This document shows positions 37,646-52,532 of a stretch of 64,000 bases of DNA, one piece after another. Position 1 is the first letter of the stretch. Each line of letters begins with the position of its first letter. Below the pieces are notes generated by a model, which searched no databases, was not told where the DNA came from, and saw nothing but the letters and a program-made list of their open reading frames with translations. The stretch is from Malus domestica (Eukaryota > Streptophyta > Magnoliopsida > Rosales > Rosaceae): assembly GCF_042453785.1 (NCBI RefSeq), contig NC_091677.1, forward strand, positions 34,021,001 through 34,085,000, read 5' to 3'. The position numbers were made by a program, and so were the translations under genes.

Positions 37646-37937
37646 TGTTTGGACCCGATTTTACACCATTGGCCCAAATAATCGAGGTCATTGAGTGAGC
37701 ATGGTTCTCAACCGTCGGATGAGAAAATGGAGATACTTTTGCTAAAGGATAATATTATGAGTTTTATCATAATAATTATTTTTTATGAGTTTGTTTGGAC
37801 CCGATTTTACACCATTGGCCCAAATAATCGAGGTCATTGAGTGAGCATGGTACTCAACCGTCGGATGAGAAAATGGAGATATTTTTGCTAAGGGATAATA
37901 TTATGAGTTTTATCATAATAATTATTTTTTATGAGTT
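37646..37937 (+). repeat. 146-bp direct tandem duplication at the LTR terminus
   Basis: Copies at 37646-37791 and 37792-37937 are almost identical, each starting TGTTTGGACCCGATTTTACA and ending TTTTTTATGAGTT. They differ at only a few positions (GGTTCTC versus GGTACTC, ATACTTTT versus ATATTTTT, CTAAAGG versus CTAAGGG). The first copy begins exactly at the LTR end. Confidence 0.92.
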
Positions 37938-39141
37938 ATCTTGACATATTCTTGAATGGGATAAGATAAGATGCAAGTTATACCTCCAAGCAAGCGGAAC
38001 AGTCTGGAATAAATTGTTGTTAGCTATGCATCGGATTAGAATGGCCTGGATGTATCTTCAAAAGATTGACATCACGTTCGTTGCATGCACCTAGTATGAA
38101 AGTATGGGGGAATGCCAAGATAAAAGTATTGGATAATGGTGACATTTAAGAAGCCTGGGGTGGCTAGGACTTTTTAGGGTGATTATGATGTTGTCAGACA
38201 TTATCAAATCAAAGACTAATTTGAAGATGAGATTGCATGCAGGAGATAGAATTGAAAAGCAATCCGTGGGGTATTAAGGATAATATTCCGAGGAATATTA
38301 TTTTAGCCTGGATGTCGCAGCAGATATACATCACTATAAATACGAGAGGTCGTGCACCATTCAAATGATCTCCAATTCAACACACAACTGCCCTGCGCAA
38401 ATTCTCTCAACAACTCTGAGATTTTTATTTTCTCTTTTCGCTGACACATCTTCCGTTGGCATCAATAGCACTGTGAAAGCAACCGGTGATATCTTAAGTA
38501 GGCATAGATAACTCTGTCGCCATAGAATCAGCCGATCTCGTAGCATTTTCCGTTGGCATCAACAGCACTGCGGCGAGGATGGTTGGTTACCTATCCAAGT
38601 CTCGGTCGAGAAGGATTTCCGAATCCTTATTGATTGAGGTCATCTCATTAGCCTTCTCGGCAAAGTGAGGTGTTACAGTTTACTGAGCTCAGCGCATTGC
38701 ACGCCGAGTTATTTTATGATTGGATACTCTCAAGTGGGATTTAGAGTTCGGCATTCAGACGGCTGAACCACGTTCACTATTAAGACTTATATTCGCTTTG
38801 AGTATTTGTGCCCTTACACTTTGGTGTCGATTTGGTGTGAGTTTACTCTGATGAATAACATCACTGTAACCGAATCCGACGACAGCGATTCGTGAACTTC
38901 GTAAGAATAGTAGCCTTGTCTTCAGGTTTGAGAACCCAAGAGGCCGAGACGTGTTCCTTCCTCGGTCGCAATCGCAAGACGCAGAAGTCAGTAGCGTACC
39001 CAACACAACATCAACAAATTTTACTCCTCGGCCGAGCTCGACCGACGAGTTGGCACGCCCCGCATTCATCGAATGACGTAATTAGCTTATAGATTACTCA
39101 GCCTGCGCGCCACGTAGGCTTGGTAGTTTTTAGGGTCAACA
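37646..39141 (+). mobile_element. Solo LTR (1496 bp) with perfect TSD GATTC
   Basis: The segment begins TGTTTGGACCCG and ends AGGGTCAACA, flanked by identical GATTC (37641-37645 and 39142-39146). CACTATAAATACGAGAGG near 38330-38348 is a TATA box, giving plus orientation with a U3 of about 690 bases. The first 146 bases are duplicated in tandem. No internal region or second LTR is present, so it is a solo LTR. Two TTCCGTTGGCATCAA blocks (38452, 38549) repeat within the downstream part. Minus-strand frames of 61 and 104 codons are not genes. Confidence 0.85.
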
Positions 39142-39536
39142 GATTCATTTTTACAATTCGGTTTTCACATTTTGTACTTAAGATATAAGATAATTATATA
39201 AAAAGAATGAAAATGAAAACAAAATCTTAAAAGTAAAAATAACTTAAAATAGTTTTTTATTTTTAGTTATCATTTTGTGTTTCTTTCCTTATACAATTCT
39301 TCTACGTCTCTCCAACCATCGTTCATCTAGTCTTAACCAGTCTTATTTTTCCCCATGTATTTTCATTAATTATCTTAACACAATTGCGAAATGGTTATCA
39401 AACGGGCTATTGACCATTAATTATCTCAACAAAACTTAGTTCAAATTGCAATTAGAGAAAAACATGTTAAACTTTGCATTTTCCACACCCTATCAATTTA
39501 AACCATTAGTAAAGTAAATATTCCCATCCTAACCAA

Positions 39537-39885
39537 GCATTGTCCATGAACGATAGAACGCTACAAAAGAATAACTAATAGATAAACATCTTTGGAGACA
39601 TCAGATTGAACTTCAAGTGTTTTGTTCGGACAGAGTGTTGCACACTGAGTACATATGCATTGTCCATGAACAATAGAACACTACAAAGGAATAAGTAATA
39701 GATAAACATCGTTATTAGACTTCCTATTATTTTGTTGGGAAGAATGTTGCATAATGAGTCCAATATGCATTGTCCATGAACAATAGAACAGTACAAAGGA
39801 ATAACTAATAGATAAACGTCTTTGGAGACATCAAATTGGACTTTCTAGTATTTATTTCGAACAGAATGTTGCATAATGAATACAT
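39537..39885 (+). repeat. Three-copy tandem repeat, units of about 110-120 bp
   Basis: Units begin GCATTGTCCATGAACRATAG at about 39537, 39657 and 39767. Each then has a CTACAAAGGAATAACTAATA-like block, GATAAACATC, an ACATCAGATTGAACTT-like block (changed in unit two) and TTGCATAATGAGTACATAT. The frame of 73 codons on the minus strand is a shadow. The surrounding 39147-40600 is otherwise promoter-side DNA of the kinase gene and includes an 81-bp direct duplication (TAAGAATTGGGCCTTGG at 40172 and 40253). Confidence 0.85.
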
Positions 39886-40794
39886 ATGTACTCAGAAAGA
39901 AAAAAAAAAAAGGGTCATTCTAGCACAACTGAAAACCAGATTCTATAGATGAAAAAGCATATGCCAATTTCATATGTTTAATATGTGAAACAAACGTGTT
40001 ATGCTTGGTAGATAAAAAACTTGGGTTCTATTTTGATTGAATATGTTCTCTTTTTAAGTCAAACTCTTTTTTAATTGAATATGTTAGTTTGCTCAAGTGT
40101 CAAGTTTGAGGAATCAAATTTGGGCCAAATATGACTAGGCTTAGTTAATTTATTGGGCCAGGCAACCCAGGATAAGAATTGGGCCTTGGAAAAATGAAGA
40201 GGGACAAAGAAAGTCATATGGAGAACGAGGCAAAGAGAATTGGGCCCCTCCATAAGAATTGGGCCTTGGAAAAAATGAAGAAGGACAAAGAAAGTCATGT
40301 GGAGGGGAGAGCAGACAAGTCTCCAACTGCCATCGTAGATTCATAATTGTGAATAAGGACAAAATTCTGAAAGGGAAGGTGGCGGTGGGGCCCCATGAGG
40401 GGTTTGACCGGTCAAAAAAGGGAGAGTGGCTGTTGAAAGTTGAAAAGAAAGAGATGATTGAGGACCGAAGAAGGAGGCAAAGAGAGAGATTATTAGTTGA
40501 TTACTGATAATTAATTAGTTGATTAATATTAAATGTTAAAAAACACATAAATGCTTGAGCTCCGCTTTTGAGTTTGACTGCCTCCCTCTCTCTCTCTCCT
40601 CTTCCTTCCACCAAACCAGACCAAATCCATTTCATTCAACTTGTATTTTCTCCAAATTCCATATCTCAAAAAATCTCATTTTTCTTTCTTCGTAGTTATC
40701 CTTCTCGGTTTGTACAATTATATCAATAGTTAGATTGAGTGATTGATTGACATCAAAGTTTCAGAATTTCACATCGCCATCTAATCGCCGGCTC

Positions 40795-41279
40795 ATGTCT
40801 CCGTCGCGCCGATCCCCTCACCTCCGCCAACTTCCCAGCCAATCGGTAAATCTCTTCTCTTTTTTCAATTTTGATTTTTGTGTGCTGAATTTGTACGAAT
40901 TCTAATTTGATTTCATTGAATTGCTTAATCAAATGTGAAATTATGAACTTTTTGAAGAGTTGATTTGTTTGGAAACGAATTCGGTTTGGATTCTTTGGCT
41001 TCTGATTTCCGACTCTTGTTTAATTAACTAATATCCTTGAAACTACAGTTCATAGATTCACCAAATAAGGAATGTAGTTAATACAAGGACCTGCTTTAGG
41101 TTTTTTATTTTTTTTATTTTAATTAACGGCACTAGTGTGCGCGATAGAGGATTAGACGAGCAGAACTAGGCAGATTTTGACCTATGAAAATTTGAAAATG
41201 TTATGTTGCGCGTAATACTTCACTGCATTTTGGGTGAATGCTTGATACGTGGTTGTATTTTCGGCAGGAAAGTTATTGA
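40795..41279 (+). promoter_or_regulatory. 5'UTR intron and split upstream ORF of the SHAGGY-like kinase
   Basis: A leader exon ends at 40845 before GTAAAT. An intron (40846-41267) ends in TTCGGCAG, and the leader resumes at 41268. An ATG at 40795 starts a 17-codon frame that, after splicing, reads three more codons and stops with TGA at 41277-41279, making a 20-residue uORF (starts MSPSRRSPH, ends SESY). The main ATG is 66 bases further on. A leader intron is common in this kinase family, while the uORF is a direct reading of the predicted spliced leader. It depends on transcription starting upstream of 40795. Confidence 0.55.
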
Positions 41280-41345
41280 TTTGTTTTATTGAGCTGAGAA
41301 GGGGAATCCAGAAGGCGATTCGCTGAGTTCTTTTCGTCTGAGATC

Positions 41346-44562
<3,217 letters not shown>

Positions 44563-45039
44563 CCGTTCTTTGTAGTTGATGTCTGATCTGCACAGAAACA
44601 AGTGGGATGCTGTAGAACCGTAGCTTCTGTCCCATCTATATGCCATCGTCGATTTGAAGCTGTAATATTTGTTTTTTTTATTAATCCCTTCTTCTTTGGC
44701 CCCTTTATTTGTCTTTATATTTATCCGATTAAGCCTTGTATGTAAAAGAAAGTAGATTAAGAAGTTTATTCTGCTTATTATGTGCCTCAAATCTTAATGG
44801 GTTTGCACACCCTTGAAGTGAAAATATTGGCAAGGAGGTTTTGTATCAGAAAATGAGTTGATCGTTAAAAGTATTTCCTTTGTTCTGTCCACCAACCCTA
44901 TTAGTTAACATTCCTAACCCTAATAAAATTGGCAAGCAATCCATAAGAGGCCAACATTGGCACTCTCTCCCAATATGGGGGGCACTTGGGTGAAATGTTC
45001 CATTTGAAATGCCACGGCCTAAAGCTAATACTACTACTG

Positions 45040-45204
45040 ATCATGCTACTCAGTACTTCGGTATGGTGGTATTGCTCTTCATTTGGAAGTGAGAGGTTTT
45101 AAGTTCGAATCTTGTGGATGGCGAATTCGATACTAAATTAGACTGCTCATTGTGAGGCTTAGCCGAACTCCTCTCCTTAGTGTAAAAATATCGATATACT
45201 AAAA
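45040..45204 (+). mobile_element. tRNA-derived SINE, plus orientation
   Basis: The head carries GGTGGTATTGCTCTTCATTT followed by a perfect box B, GTTCGAATC (45103-45111). The body contains ACTAAATTAGACTGCTCATT and GGCTTAGCCGAACTCCTC, ending in an A-rich tail that has been invaded by a second SINE. The copy at about 62335-62470 is a diverged relative. Confidence 0.75.
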
Positions 45205-45350
45205 ATGTCGTACCCAGTGCACAAGGCTCCCGCTTACGCAGGGTCTGGGAGAGGTGAATGTCGGCTAGCCTTACCCCCATTTATGGAGAGGTTGCTCCCA
45301 AGTCTCGAACCCGAGACCTACCGCTCATGGGCGAAGGCACTTGCCATCGC
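45205..45350 (-). mobile_element. Au-type SINE inserted in the tail of another SINE
   Basis: On the minus strand the element has a tRNA-like head with box B GGGTTCGAGAC and ends GCCTTGTGCACTGGGTACGA, the 3' end I recall for Au SINEs, which occur widely in flowering plants. It is flanked by a perfect 15-base duplication, ATCGATATACTAAAA (45190-45204 and 45351-45365). The left duplication is the A-rich tail of the neighbouring SINE, so the insertion order is clear. Confidence 0.88.
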
Positions 45351-45365
45351 ATCGATATACTAAAA

Positions 45366-47681
45366 AAAATAAAATAAAAAATAAAAAAAACTACCGATCA
45401 TAATGGTTGAGATAAAGTTCAAGTATACAAGTGCCAATTACAACATTTACAACCTCTGCACATTCATACAAGGCATAAGGTAATGCTGTATTTTTAAGTT
45501 ATCACAAATGGATAGCGTAGTGTATTATCCACCGCCCCACATAGAGTTCAAAAATAAGCTATACGCAGCTGAGCCCACCTAATCATTTCACGATTTCAGG
45601 CAGAAATTTAGAAGATAGAGGAAGGGTTGGACCAGTTTGAAGAAGCAGCAAGCAACTGAGAATCCCTGGCTGAGAGAGAGAGAGAGAGAGAGAGTGAGTG
45701 TGAGATCAATGGGTCGGCGAGATCAGATATACCACACACGTATATATGTATATAAATATTGGAGATGTATAGCTGATGGTGGGCTGCCTAACTCAAGAGA
45801 GAGATAAACTCGATCTGGAATCCTTTTCGGCCGAAGTCACACCCCATTCCTAATAGCACTTGGAAAACCGAAAGGGACTGCATTATGCATTATGCAAGTG
45901 TGTTTGCTGTTTGGTGTATGGGGTTTGGTTTAATATATATACTACAACACAAACGTATTACGTTGCAAAAAACTGCCAGAATTCCCTAGTGATTTTCATG
46001 ATTCTCCAAAAAATGGACTGCAACCATGGCGCATATCATTGCAAACCAAATTTGTAACCCTAGATTGCCACAAATGAGGAAGAAACAAACCATTAGGGAA
46101 AGGGAATAATTGCCTACACTCACTCACTCTTATGAGACATTATATAGGGGGATCATGTCAATGTCACTATTGTCAAAAGGAGAATTTGCAATGAAGAGGA
46201 AATAAACTTTTCTAGTTACTTGCAAGTGGCCCTTTACCACAGTGATGGAAAAGTTTTGAGCCCTTGCATGACGGCGTATGTTCGAATCTCGTTGGTGACT
46301 AATCTAACATCTAATTTAACAAAATCTATCATTTGAAAAAAAAAAAACAAAAATTCTAATTACTCAATCTTAACGTAATAGTTCACTTATTGTAAGCCAT
46401 TTCTAGTATAGAATCGTAATATACTGACCTCGTGATCTCACTAGATTTTCTGACGCAATGCGACAATAAGAACGGGAAATTAAGCAACAACTTTTAAAGC
46501 ATGAGAAAACCTCAAAAAGTATGATTGAAATAATATAAACAATAATTACCCTAACACCAAGGGATGAGAAATTTATTCTTTTGTCTTAGTTAATCTATCT
46601 CGACCCTAGGAGGGACAAGAGTCACAAGCTAGGCACCCGCACATGATGCTTACTCCCAAAGATGTCGAGTGGGATCAAATTGGAAGTACTTTAACATTGA
46701 TACAGTGATATATAAATCATTAATTTTTTTTTTTCAGTTTTAGTTTATATTTTCACTTTTAAAACTAAAAACTTTGTTAAAAAAAAAAAACTAAAAAAAA
46801 CTAAAAACTTGTTCGATAATTATCAATTTCCAAAATAATAAAAATTAATTTCAATTTGACTTTTATGATTTTTAGGAACTTGAAAACTAAAATAGTTATT
46901 AAGCAGAATTGTTCAGTTTTCAAAAAATAAAATTAAAAACTGAAATGATTATCCAACGTTCAACTTCATATAAACACATGAGCTACGGGGATGGCTCTTA
47001 AGTGTGTAATTGTTTTGATCTCTATAATTCAGTTAGTCTATCAAACCGGACTTTTCCTTACTTGTTTTGGGTCAATTAATTTTCAATAGTAAAAAAAAAA
47101 AACTGAAGGAGGGATCGTGCCACTAACTATATTTGAGACCAAAGAAAGTGACAGTTATGGGAAGAACATGGGGCGCTTATGGATTTTCCCACCTTACCCA
47201 CCCATTTCAATGAATCTTGTTATTTCGTCACCTTTTTCCAGAACCCACAACAAATAATAAAAGTTAAATAAATTAAAAAAAGAAGGCCAATGCCTGAATG
47301 GTATTGGTCGGCTTCCTTTTCCCGCCCCATCAAAGTATTAAATTAAACAAGAGGAAGAGAGAAAACTATAAGTTGGACTGGCCTTCCACTAACCCTGGCA
47401 ACACTTGCTAGTAACTATTATATATAGAGACTCATCAGCCTTTCTGCATATATATATTCTGCATGAATTCTAAAACCCAATAAGCTCAACTTCTCACCTT
47501 GTGCAACTTGCTCTCTTCTTGTCCCACTAGTTTCTACTTCCCAAAATATAGGGTGCAATTTGTTCTCACATTTGTTTCATGACATTGACATAAATTTGTT
47601 GAATTTCATCCATATATTTCAAGTGAAAAGTAGAACTTTTCTCTGTTATTTATAGAATCAATTTAAATTGGGCAACCCAAC
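45366..47681. other. Intergenic with a further SINE, promoter of polygalacturonase
   Basis: At about 46240-46345 a stretch with TTTTGAGCCCTTGCATGACG, box B GTTCGAATC (46280-46288) and a terminal A run is a plus-strand SINE. A GA microsatellite lies at 45671-45694. Frames of up to 65 codons are not genes. TTATATATAGAGACTC near 47417 is the best TATA candidate for the downstream gene, 260 bases before its ATG. Confidence 0.55.
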
Positions 47682-49522
47682 ATGAAGAATTGCAAGTTGT
47701 CACTGCTTGTTTTCTGCATTTCATTCTTTTGCTTCTTATTAATGTCCACCCAAGCCAGATGGCATAACCATACAAAACACAAGCACTCTCACAAGCAATC
47801 CAACATTTCACAACCTCCTTCCTCCTCACCTGAGCCTGCTAGTCCTCCCGAAGAGCCGCCTACCAATCCGCACCATTCCTCCGGTGCTTTCGATGTAAGA
47901 TCATTTGGTGCTGTTGGAGATGGCCAAACTGATGACACCGCGGCGTTTAAGATGGCATGGGACACAGCCTGCCAAAGTGATGAATCTGCTGCAAGGATCC
48001 TTGTTCCCCAAGGTTTCTCATTCATGATACAATCTACAATATTCACTGGTCCCTGCCTTGGGGGCTTGGTGTTACAGGTAATGTACTAATTCTAGGCCTT
48101 TGTTTGGATTAACCTTTACTTTATTTCAGGACTTTAGGCCGATTAGTTGATGAAGTACTAAATATTTTTTTGTTGGTTTTGTGTATATTTGGTACTGAGA
48201 AGGTTGATGGAACTCTAGTACCACCTGATGGACCAGAGTCCTGGCCAAAGAACATCAGCAGGCACCAATGGCTGGTCTTTTACCGAGTCAATGAGATGTC
48301 ACTGCAAGGCGGCGGTGTAATTGATGGGAGAGGAGAGAAATGGTGGAATCTTCCCTGCAAACCCCATAGGGTATTTTTTTTTTAAATTGTTCAAATCCTG
48401 TCTGATATATATATATTTATTTATTTTGGTGGTTGCGGGGTTGGGGTGGGCCCCGGGGGGTGTGGGGTTTGTGATTCAAGCAATTTCTGATCCTTTGAAA
48501 ATTTAATGACACAGGGGATAAATGGAACCACATTGCCAGGGCCATGCGATAGCCCAATTGTAAGTTGAAACCATTGCTTTTGATACGTAATCATGTATAT
48601 ATGTTTAGTAATGAGCTTGAATGACATGAATTTGAATAATGCAGGCCCTGAGGTTCTTCATGAGCTCCAACTTGACAGTTCAAGGACTTAGAATTAAGAA
48701 TAGTCCCAAATTCCACTTCAGATTTGATAATTGTAAGAATGTGCATATAGAATCCATTTCTATATCCGCCCCTGCAAAAAGTCCGAATACAGATGGGATT
48801 CACATAGAGAACACAAATGATGTCCAAATTTATAACTCAGTCATTTCTAATGGTTAGCCTTAAACTACTTCCAAATCTTCTATTTTTTTTCTTTCTCAAT
48901 TTTACCTGTTTGTTATTAAAACCTCTCGTGTTGTGCAGGTGATGATTGTATATCAATTGGATCAGGCTGTTATGATGTAGACATACGGAACATCACTTGT
49001 GGACCTGGTCACGGAATCAGCATTGGGAGTCTCGGAAATCACAATTCGCGGGCATGCGTCTCTAACATTACAGTTAGGGACTCGATAATCAAAGGGACGG
49101 ATAATGGAGTTAGGATCAAGACATGGCAGGGCGGGTCTGGATCGGTATCTGCAGTAACATTCAGTAATATTCACATGGATAATGTTAGAAACCCTATTAT
49201 GATTGACCAATACTATTGCCTTACCAAAGGGTGCACAAACCAAACTTCAGCAGTGTTCGTATCTGACATACTCTATTCAAACATAAAGGGGACTTATGAC
49301 GTTCGGAGTTCACCAATGCATTTTGCCTGCAGTGATGCTCTCCCATGCACTAACTTGACACTCTCAGAAGTTGAGCTCCTTCCTGCGGTAGGAGACAAGG
49401 TATCCGACCCGTATTGTTGGAATGCTTATGGAGAGCTGCAGACGCTGACAATTCCACCAGTCTCTTGCTTGTTGGATGGTGTTCCTCGATCCCTACTGGA
49501 CAAGTACGTTGAGCGTTGCTGA
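47682..49522 (+). CDS. Secreted polygalacturonase, GH28 (PGX3/At1g48100-like)
   Basis: Five exons: 47682-48077, 48203-48370, 48515-48559, 48645-48852 and 48939-49522, giving 466 residues with in-frame joins. The signal peptide is hydrophobic ([14 protein letters not shown], cleaved after about STQA). A His- and Pro-rich linker follows ([12 protein letters not shown], then a [16 protein letters not shown] stretch) to about residue 67. The right-handed beta-helix begins at [16 protein letters not shown]. All four GH28 motifs are present: SPNTDG (first catalytic Asp), DDCISIG (Asp pair), [10 protein letters not shown] (His) and RIKTW. So it is probably an active enzyme hydrolysing de-esterified pectin in the wall. 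The linker and overall order agree with At1g48100 (PGX3), which acts in cell expansion and stomata. Paired Cys in [11 protein letters not shown] and the terminal VERC fit a secreted protein. Tissue of expression is not decidable here. Confidence 0.94.
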
Positions 49523-50245
49523 TTAACTGGTCTGATTTGTAAACTTATCCACGTTTGTAAAAAATTAGTAGAGGGATCATTATGTGAGTATAGAGGAGTT
49601 GTTTTATGTGCTCCTATAAAAAAAATTATGAAGTATGTTCCTTTTCTTTCTTCCTCATCTTGATGTCCTATATATGTATTGTCTTTTCTTCTAATTGAAA
49701 AAGATAATGAAATTGAGTCCTAGCTAATCCACTACAATCCATCAGTAACCTAACACTCTGCAAGCATTTGTTGGAAAATATACAAACCGGAAAAATCAAG
49801 AAAAATGATTTCTGCACCTATCTCTTTTGAAACTTTTTTTTGTCTCTTAATTTTCTGTTAGTTTATTCAATCCAAAAGGCAAAAAAGGGAAGTAGAAGTG
49901 CAAGCAGAAAAGGTGTAAATTAAAGAATGAAGATACCCATAAAAAAATATCTTCTTTCCTCTGATTCAGTGCACAAACACAAGTATGTGAAAGTGCATAT
50001 AATATTGATAAATCGAGACATACCATGCAGACACAGGGCGGCCACCAGTTTAGAACTGTTCTGCAATATTGCAACTTAAAAAAATATATGTACTCCACCA
50101 TTCTAGAATTCCCCATAATTCTTTCAAATGTTTGCTTCAGATCACAAATTACAATGAAAATACTAACCTTAGATTGAGCATGGTTTCTCTTCTTAAAAAA
50201 AAATCAGTAAACCAGAAAAAGCCAACCATATTAACTGTAGGGAGC
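49523..50245. other. 3' flank of the polygalacturonase gene, no further gene
   Basis: It contains the likely 3' untranslated region (candidate AATGAA signal near 49708) and AT-rich DNA. The 83- and 89-codon frames have no family resemblance. Confidence 0.5.
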
Positions 50246-50259
50246 GTTAAAAAACCAGT

Positions 50260-50516
50260 CGTAAAAAGGTCGTACCCAGTGCACAAGGCTCCCGCTTTAC
50301 ACAAGGTCTGGAAGAGGTGAATGTCGGTTAGTCTTATCCCCATTTATGGAGAGGCACTTGGTGCGATGGCAAGTGCCTTCGCCCATGAGCGGTAGGTCTC
50401 GGGTTCGAGACTTGGGAGCAGCCTCTCCATTAATGGGGGTAAAGCTAGCCGACATTCACCTCTCCCAAACCCTGCGTAAAACGGAAGCCTTGTGCACTAG
50501 GTACGACATTTTTAAT
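50260..50516. mobile_element. Head-to-head pair of Au-type SINEs with a shared 14-bp duplication
   Basis: A truncated minus-oriented copy (about 50268-50354) starts at its 3' end with GGTCGTACCCAGTGCACAAG. It abuts a full plus-oriented copy (about 50358-50510) with box B CGGGTTCGAGAC and end TTGTGCACTAGGTACGAC. The copies differ at several positions, so they are not a fresh duplication. The whole pair is bounded by identical GTTAAAAAACCAGT at 50246-50259 and 50517-50530. Short frames here are SINE translations. Confidence 0.82.
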
Positions 50517-50530
50517 GTTAAAAAACCAGT

Positions 50531-52520
50531 ACTAATAAAAAACTTAATCCTCTCTGAGATTTGTTGATACATAGTAAGCTTGAATACTTTAGTTCACCCT
50601 CTCAGCCGCAACAACAAACTCCCACAATTTAAAAGTCTAAAAGTTTTTAAAATTTGTGGTTGCTATAACTTTGTACTATTAAATTATAGACGTAAAGTTT
50701 ATGTGACATAGTTAACTAGTCAGAATTAATTAATTAATGATGGATTTGGCAACATGATGACAGAATTATAAGACCCTTTGCTTCTAAGTGATTAACCCTT
50801 AAAAAAGTAGAAGATTCCAGTTTTCTGCATGCCGATTTTATTTTTGTATGTTAGATAGAGACAATTATTATATAAAAAATGGGGTTCAAACTAAAAAAAA
50901 AAGCATAAAATATAAGATACCGGGAGTGACAAGATGAGAAAGAAAGGAAGATAATAAAAAAAAAGTGTGATATTCACACATCATTTTTTACATCTCACAC
51001 ACTTTTAAAAGTGAGATTCTCCTGTCATTTCATATTTTTGGCACAATAATTTATAATGTTAGCATGAGAATTGATGTCAACTTATAAAGTGACAAAGAGT
51101 CCATAAAGAATTTCAGTTTGAGAGAGTTATCTTAGCATTTCCCGTAATAATGTCCAAGACTGTGCAACTGAGAAAATTAGTGTGAGAGTGAGTGAAGTTA
51201 CGAGGATTGTCGACCACAGATGCAGTCAGCAGCACTAGCTTTAAACCGAGAAAGGATGTGGGTGTTGAAGTGGAGGGGCGGGGGACAAAAGACAATCTTC
51301 TTTATCTTTCTTTTCTTGCACGCGCAGTAGCTACACACACTAATATAATCATATATGTGTGTGTGTATGGTATGATGCTTCAAGAATCAATTGTCTATGG
51401 AGTTGATATGTGAGGATCCATTAGGGCTTGTGTGTAGACTTTATATATATGTATGCTCTGACAAAGTGTAGGTCGGTGCACGGGCTAATGTCCAATGACC
51501 ACCAACCAAACTTCCCTTTGCACTCTCTCCCTCTCTCCCTCTCTCCCTCTCTCTCTCTCTCTCCACATAGTTAATATAATAGACCCCTCAAAGGCCTCAA
51601 CATTCATCTTGTACTTTCCTAGTATCTCATTTGTATATTAGTTTACATTCAGTGATGGGGCATACTTGTAGTCTTGTACAAAATTCTCAGCACCAATAAG
51701 AGTTTCTGAGAACTCTGAAGCTGGGATTTATGTATAGGAAAATTCCCATATAACTATAAGGTCCCCTACCTTTTTCTATACCTATGAAGCTCTTTTCAGG
51801 CCCATGACATTTTCTTCTCAGAACCTTAATTAGCTTCTTCATCCAACCATATTGAAATACTAATACAACTTACATGTTTTGGGTTAATACGGGTCTAATG
51901 ATTATCTAATTAACATCGTGTTGGTACATTTTTAATATTAAATTAATTAAAATTGTCATTATTTGTTGTATGTGGGAAATTAAGATGATTGTCATAACTT
52001 GTTGTTAGTCGGAAATTAAGATGGTTGTCATTATTTGTTGTTATTGAAAAATTAAGATGAAGTCTTTTAGCCTTTCATATTTTGTAACTCTTATAACCTT
52101 TGTTTTGTTAGTTTGTGTTTATTACCATATTCATTAAGTGTGAGAATAAATCTATAATTAGTAGCATTTTCTCCACCATCCTTTTATTGATTATCCCACT
52201 AGTAATTCCTCGACAACAATTATTCTTTATTCCTTCATCTTTTCTGTTTTACTTATTGGCCAAAGAAGGGTGTTTTCATGTGGTGGAGCTTTAGACTCTT
52301 CCTTTTTGTGCAGATAGGTTTGAGTCACTCAACAATTCAGTTGGGTTATTGTATCGTGGAGAGGACAAGTCAAGAGATATACTATTGGATCGGTTTGTGG
52401 ACTTTTGTTAAACTGCAGTGGACTTCAATCTCCTTAAAAAGAGCGAGATAATCGCACCTTAGCCTAATTGTCTTTATGCTTCTTAGAATAACATCATATT
52501 TCCTTGTAATTTTCCACACA
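50531..52520. other. Intergenic, includes a probable copia-type LTR end
   Basis: The part from about 51875 (TGTTTTGGGTTAATAC) to 52518 (TTTTCCACA) may be an LTR, as a primer-binding motif follows directly. No TATA was assigned with confidence and the start is a guess. Before it lie AT-rich DNA, a TCTCCC/CT tract (51525-51563) and frames of up to 73 codons without family resemblance. Confidence 0.4.
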
Positions 52521-52532
52521 TGGTATCAGAGT
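52521..52532 (+). promoter_or_regulatory. Primer-binding site, initiator-tRNA-Met type
   Basis: TGGTATCAGAGT matches the plant copia/gypsy primer-binding motif TGGTATCAGAGC at 11 of 12 bases. It sits two bases after a CA that could end an LTR. Downstream, 52533-53166 shows no gag frame, so the element is a remnant. Confidence 0.65.

Noticed and set aside
45100..45360. tRNA genes with GTTCGAATC/GGTTCGAGAC boxes
   Set aside because: Duplications and Au-type 3' ends show SINEs; no full cloverleaf can be drawn.
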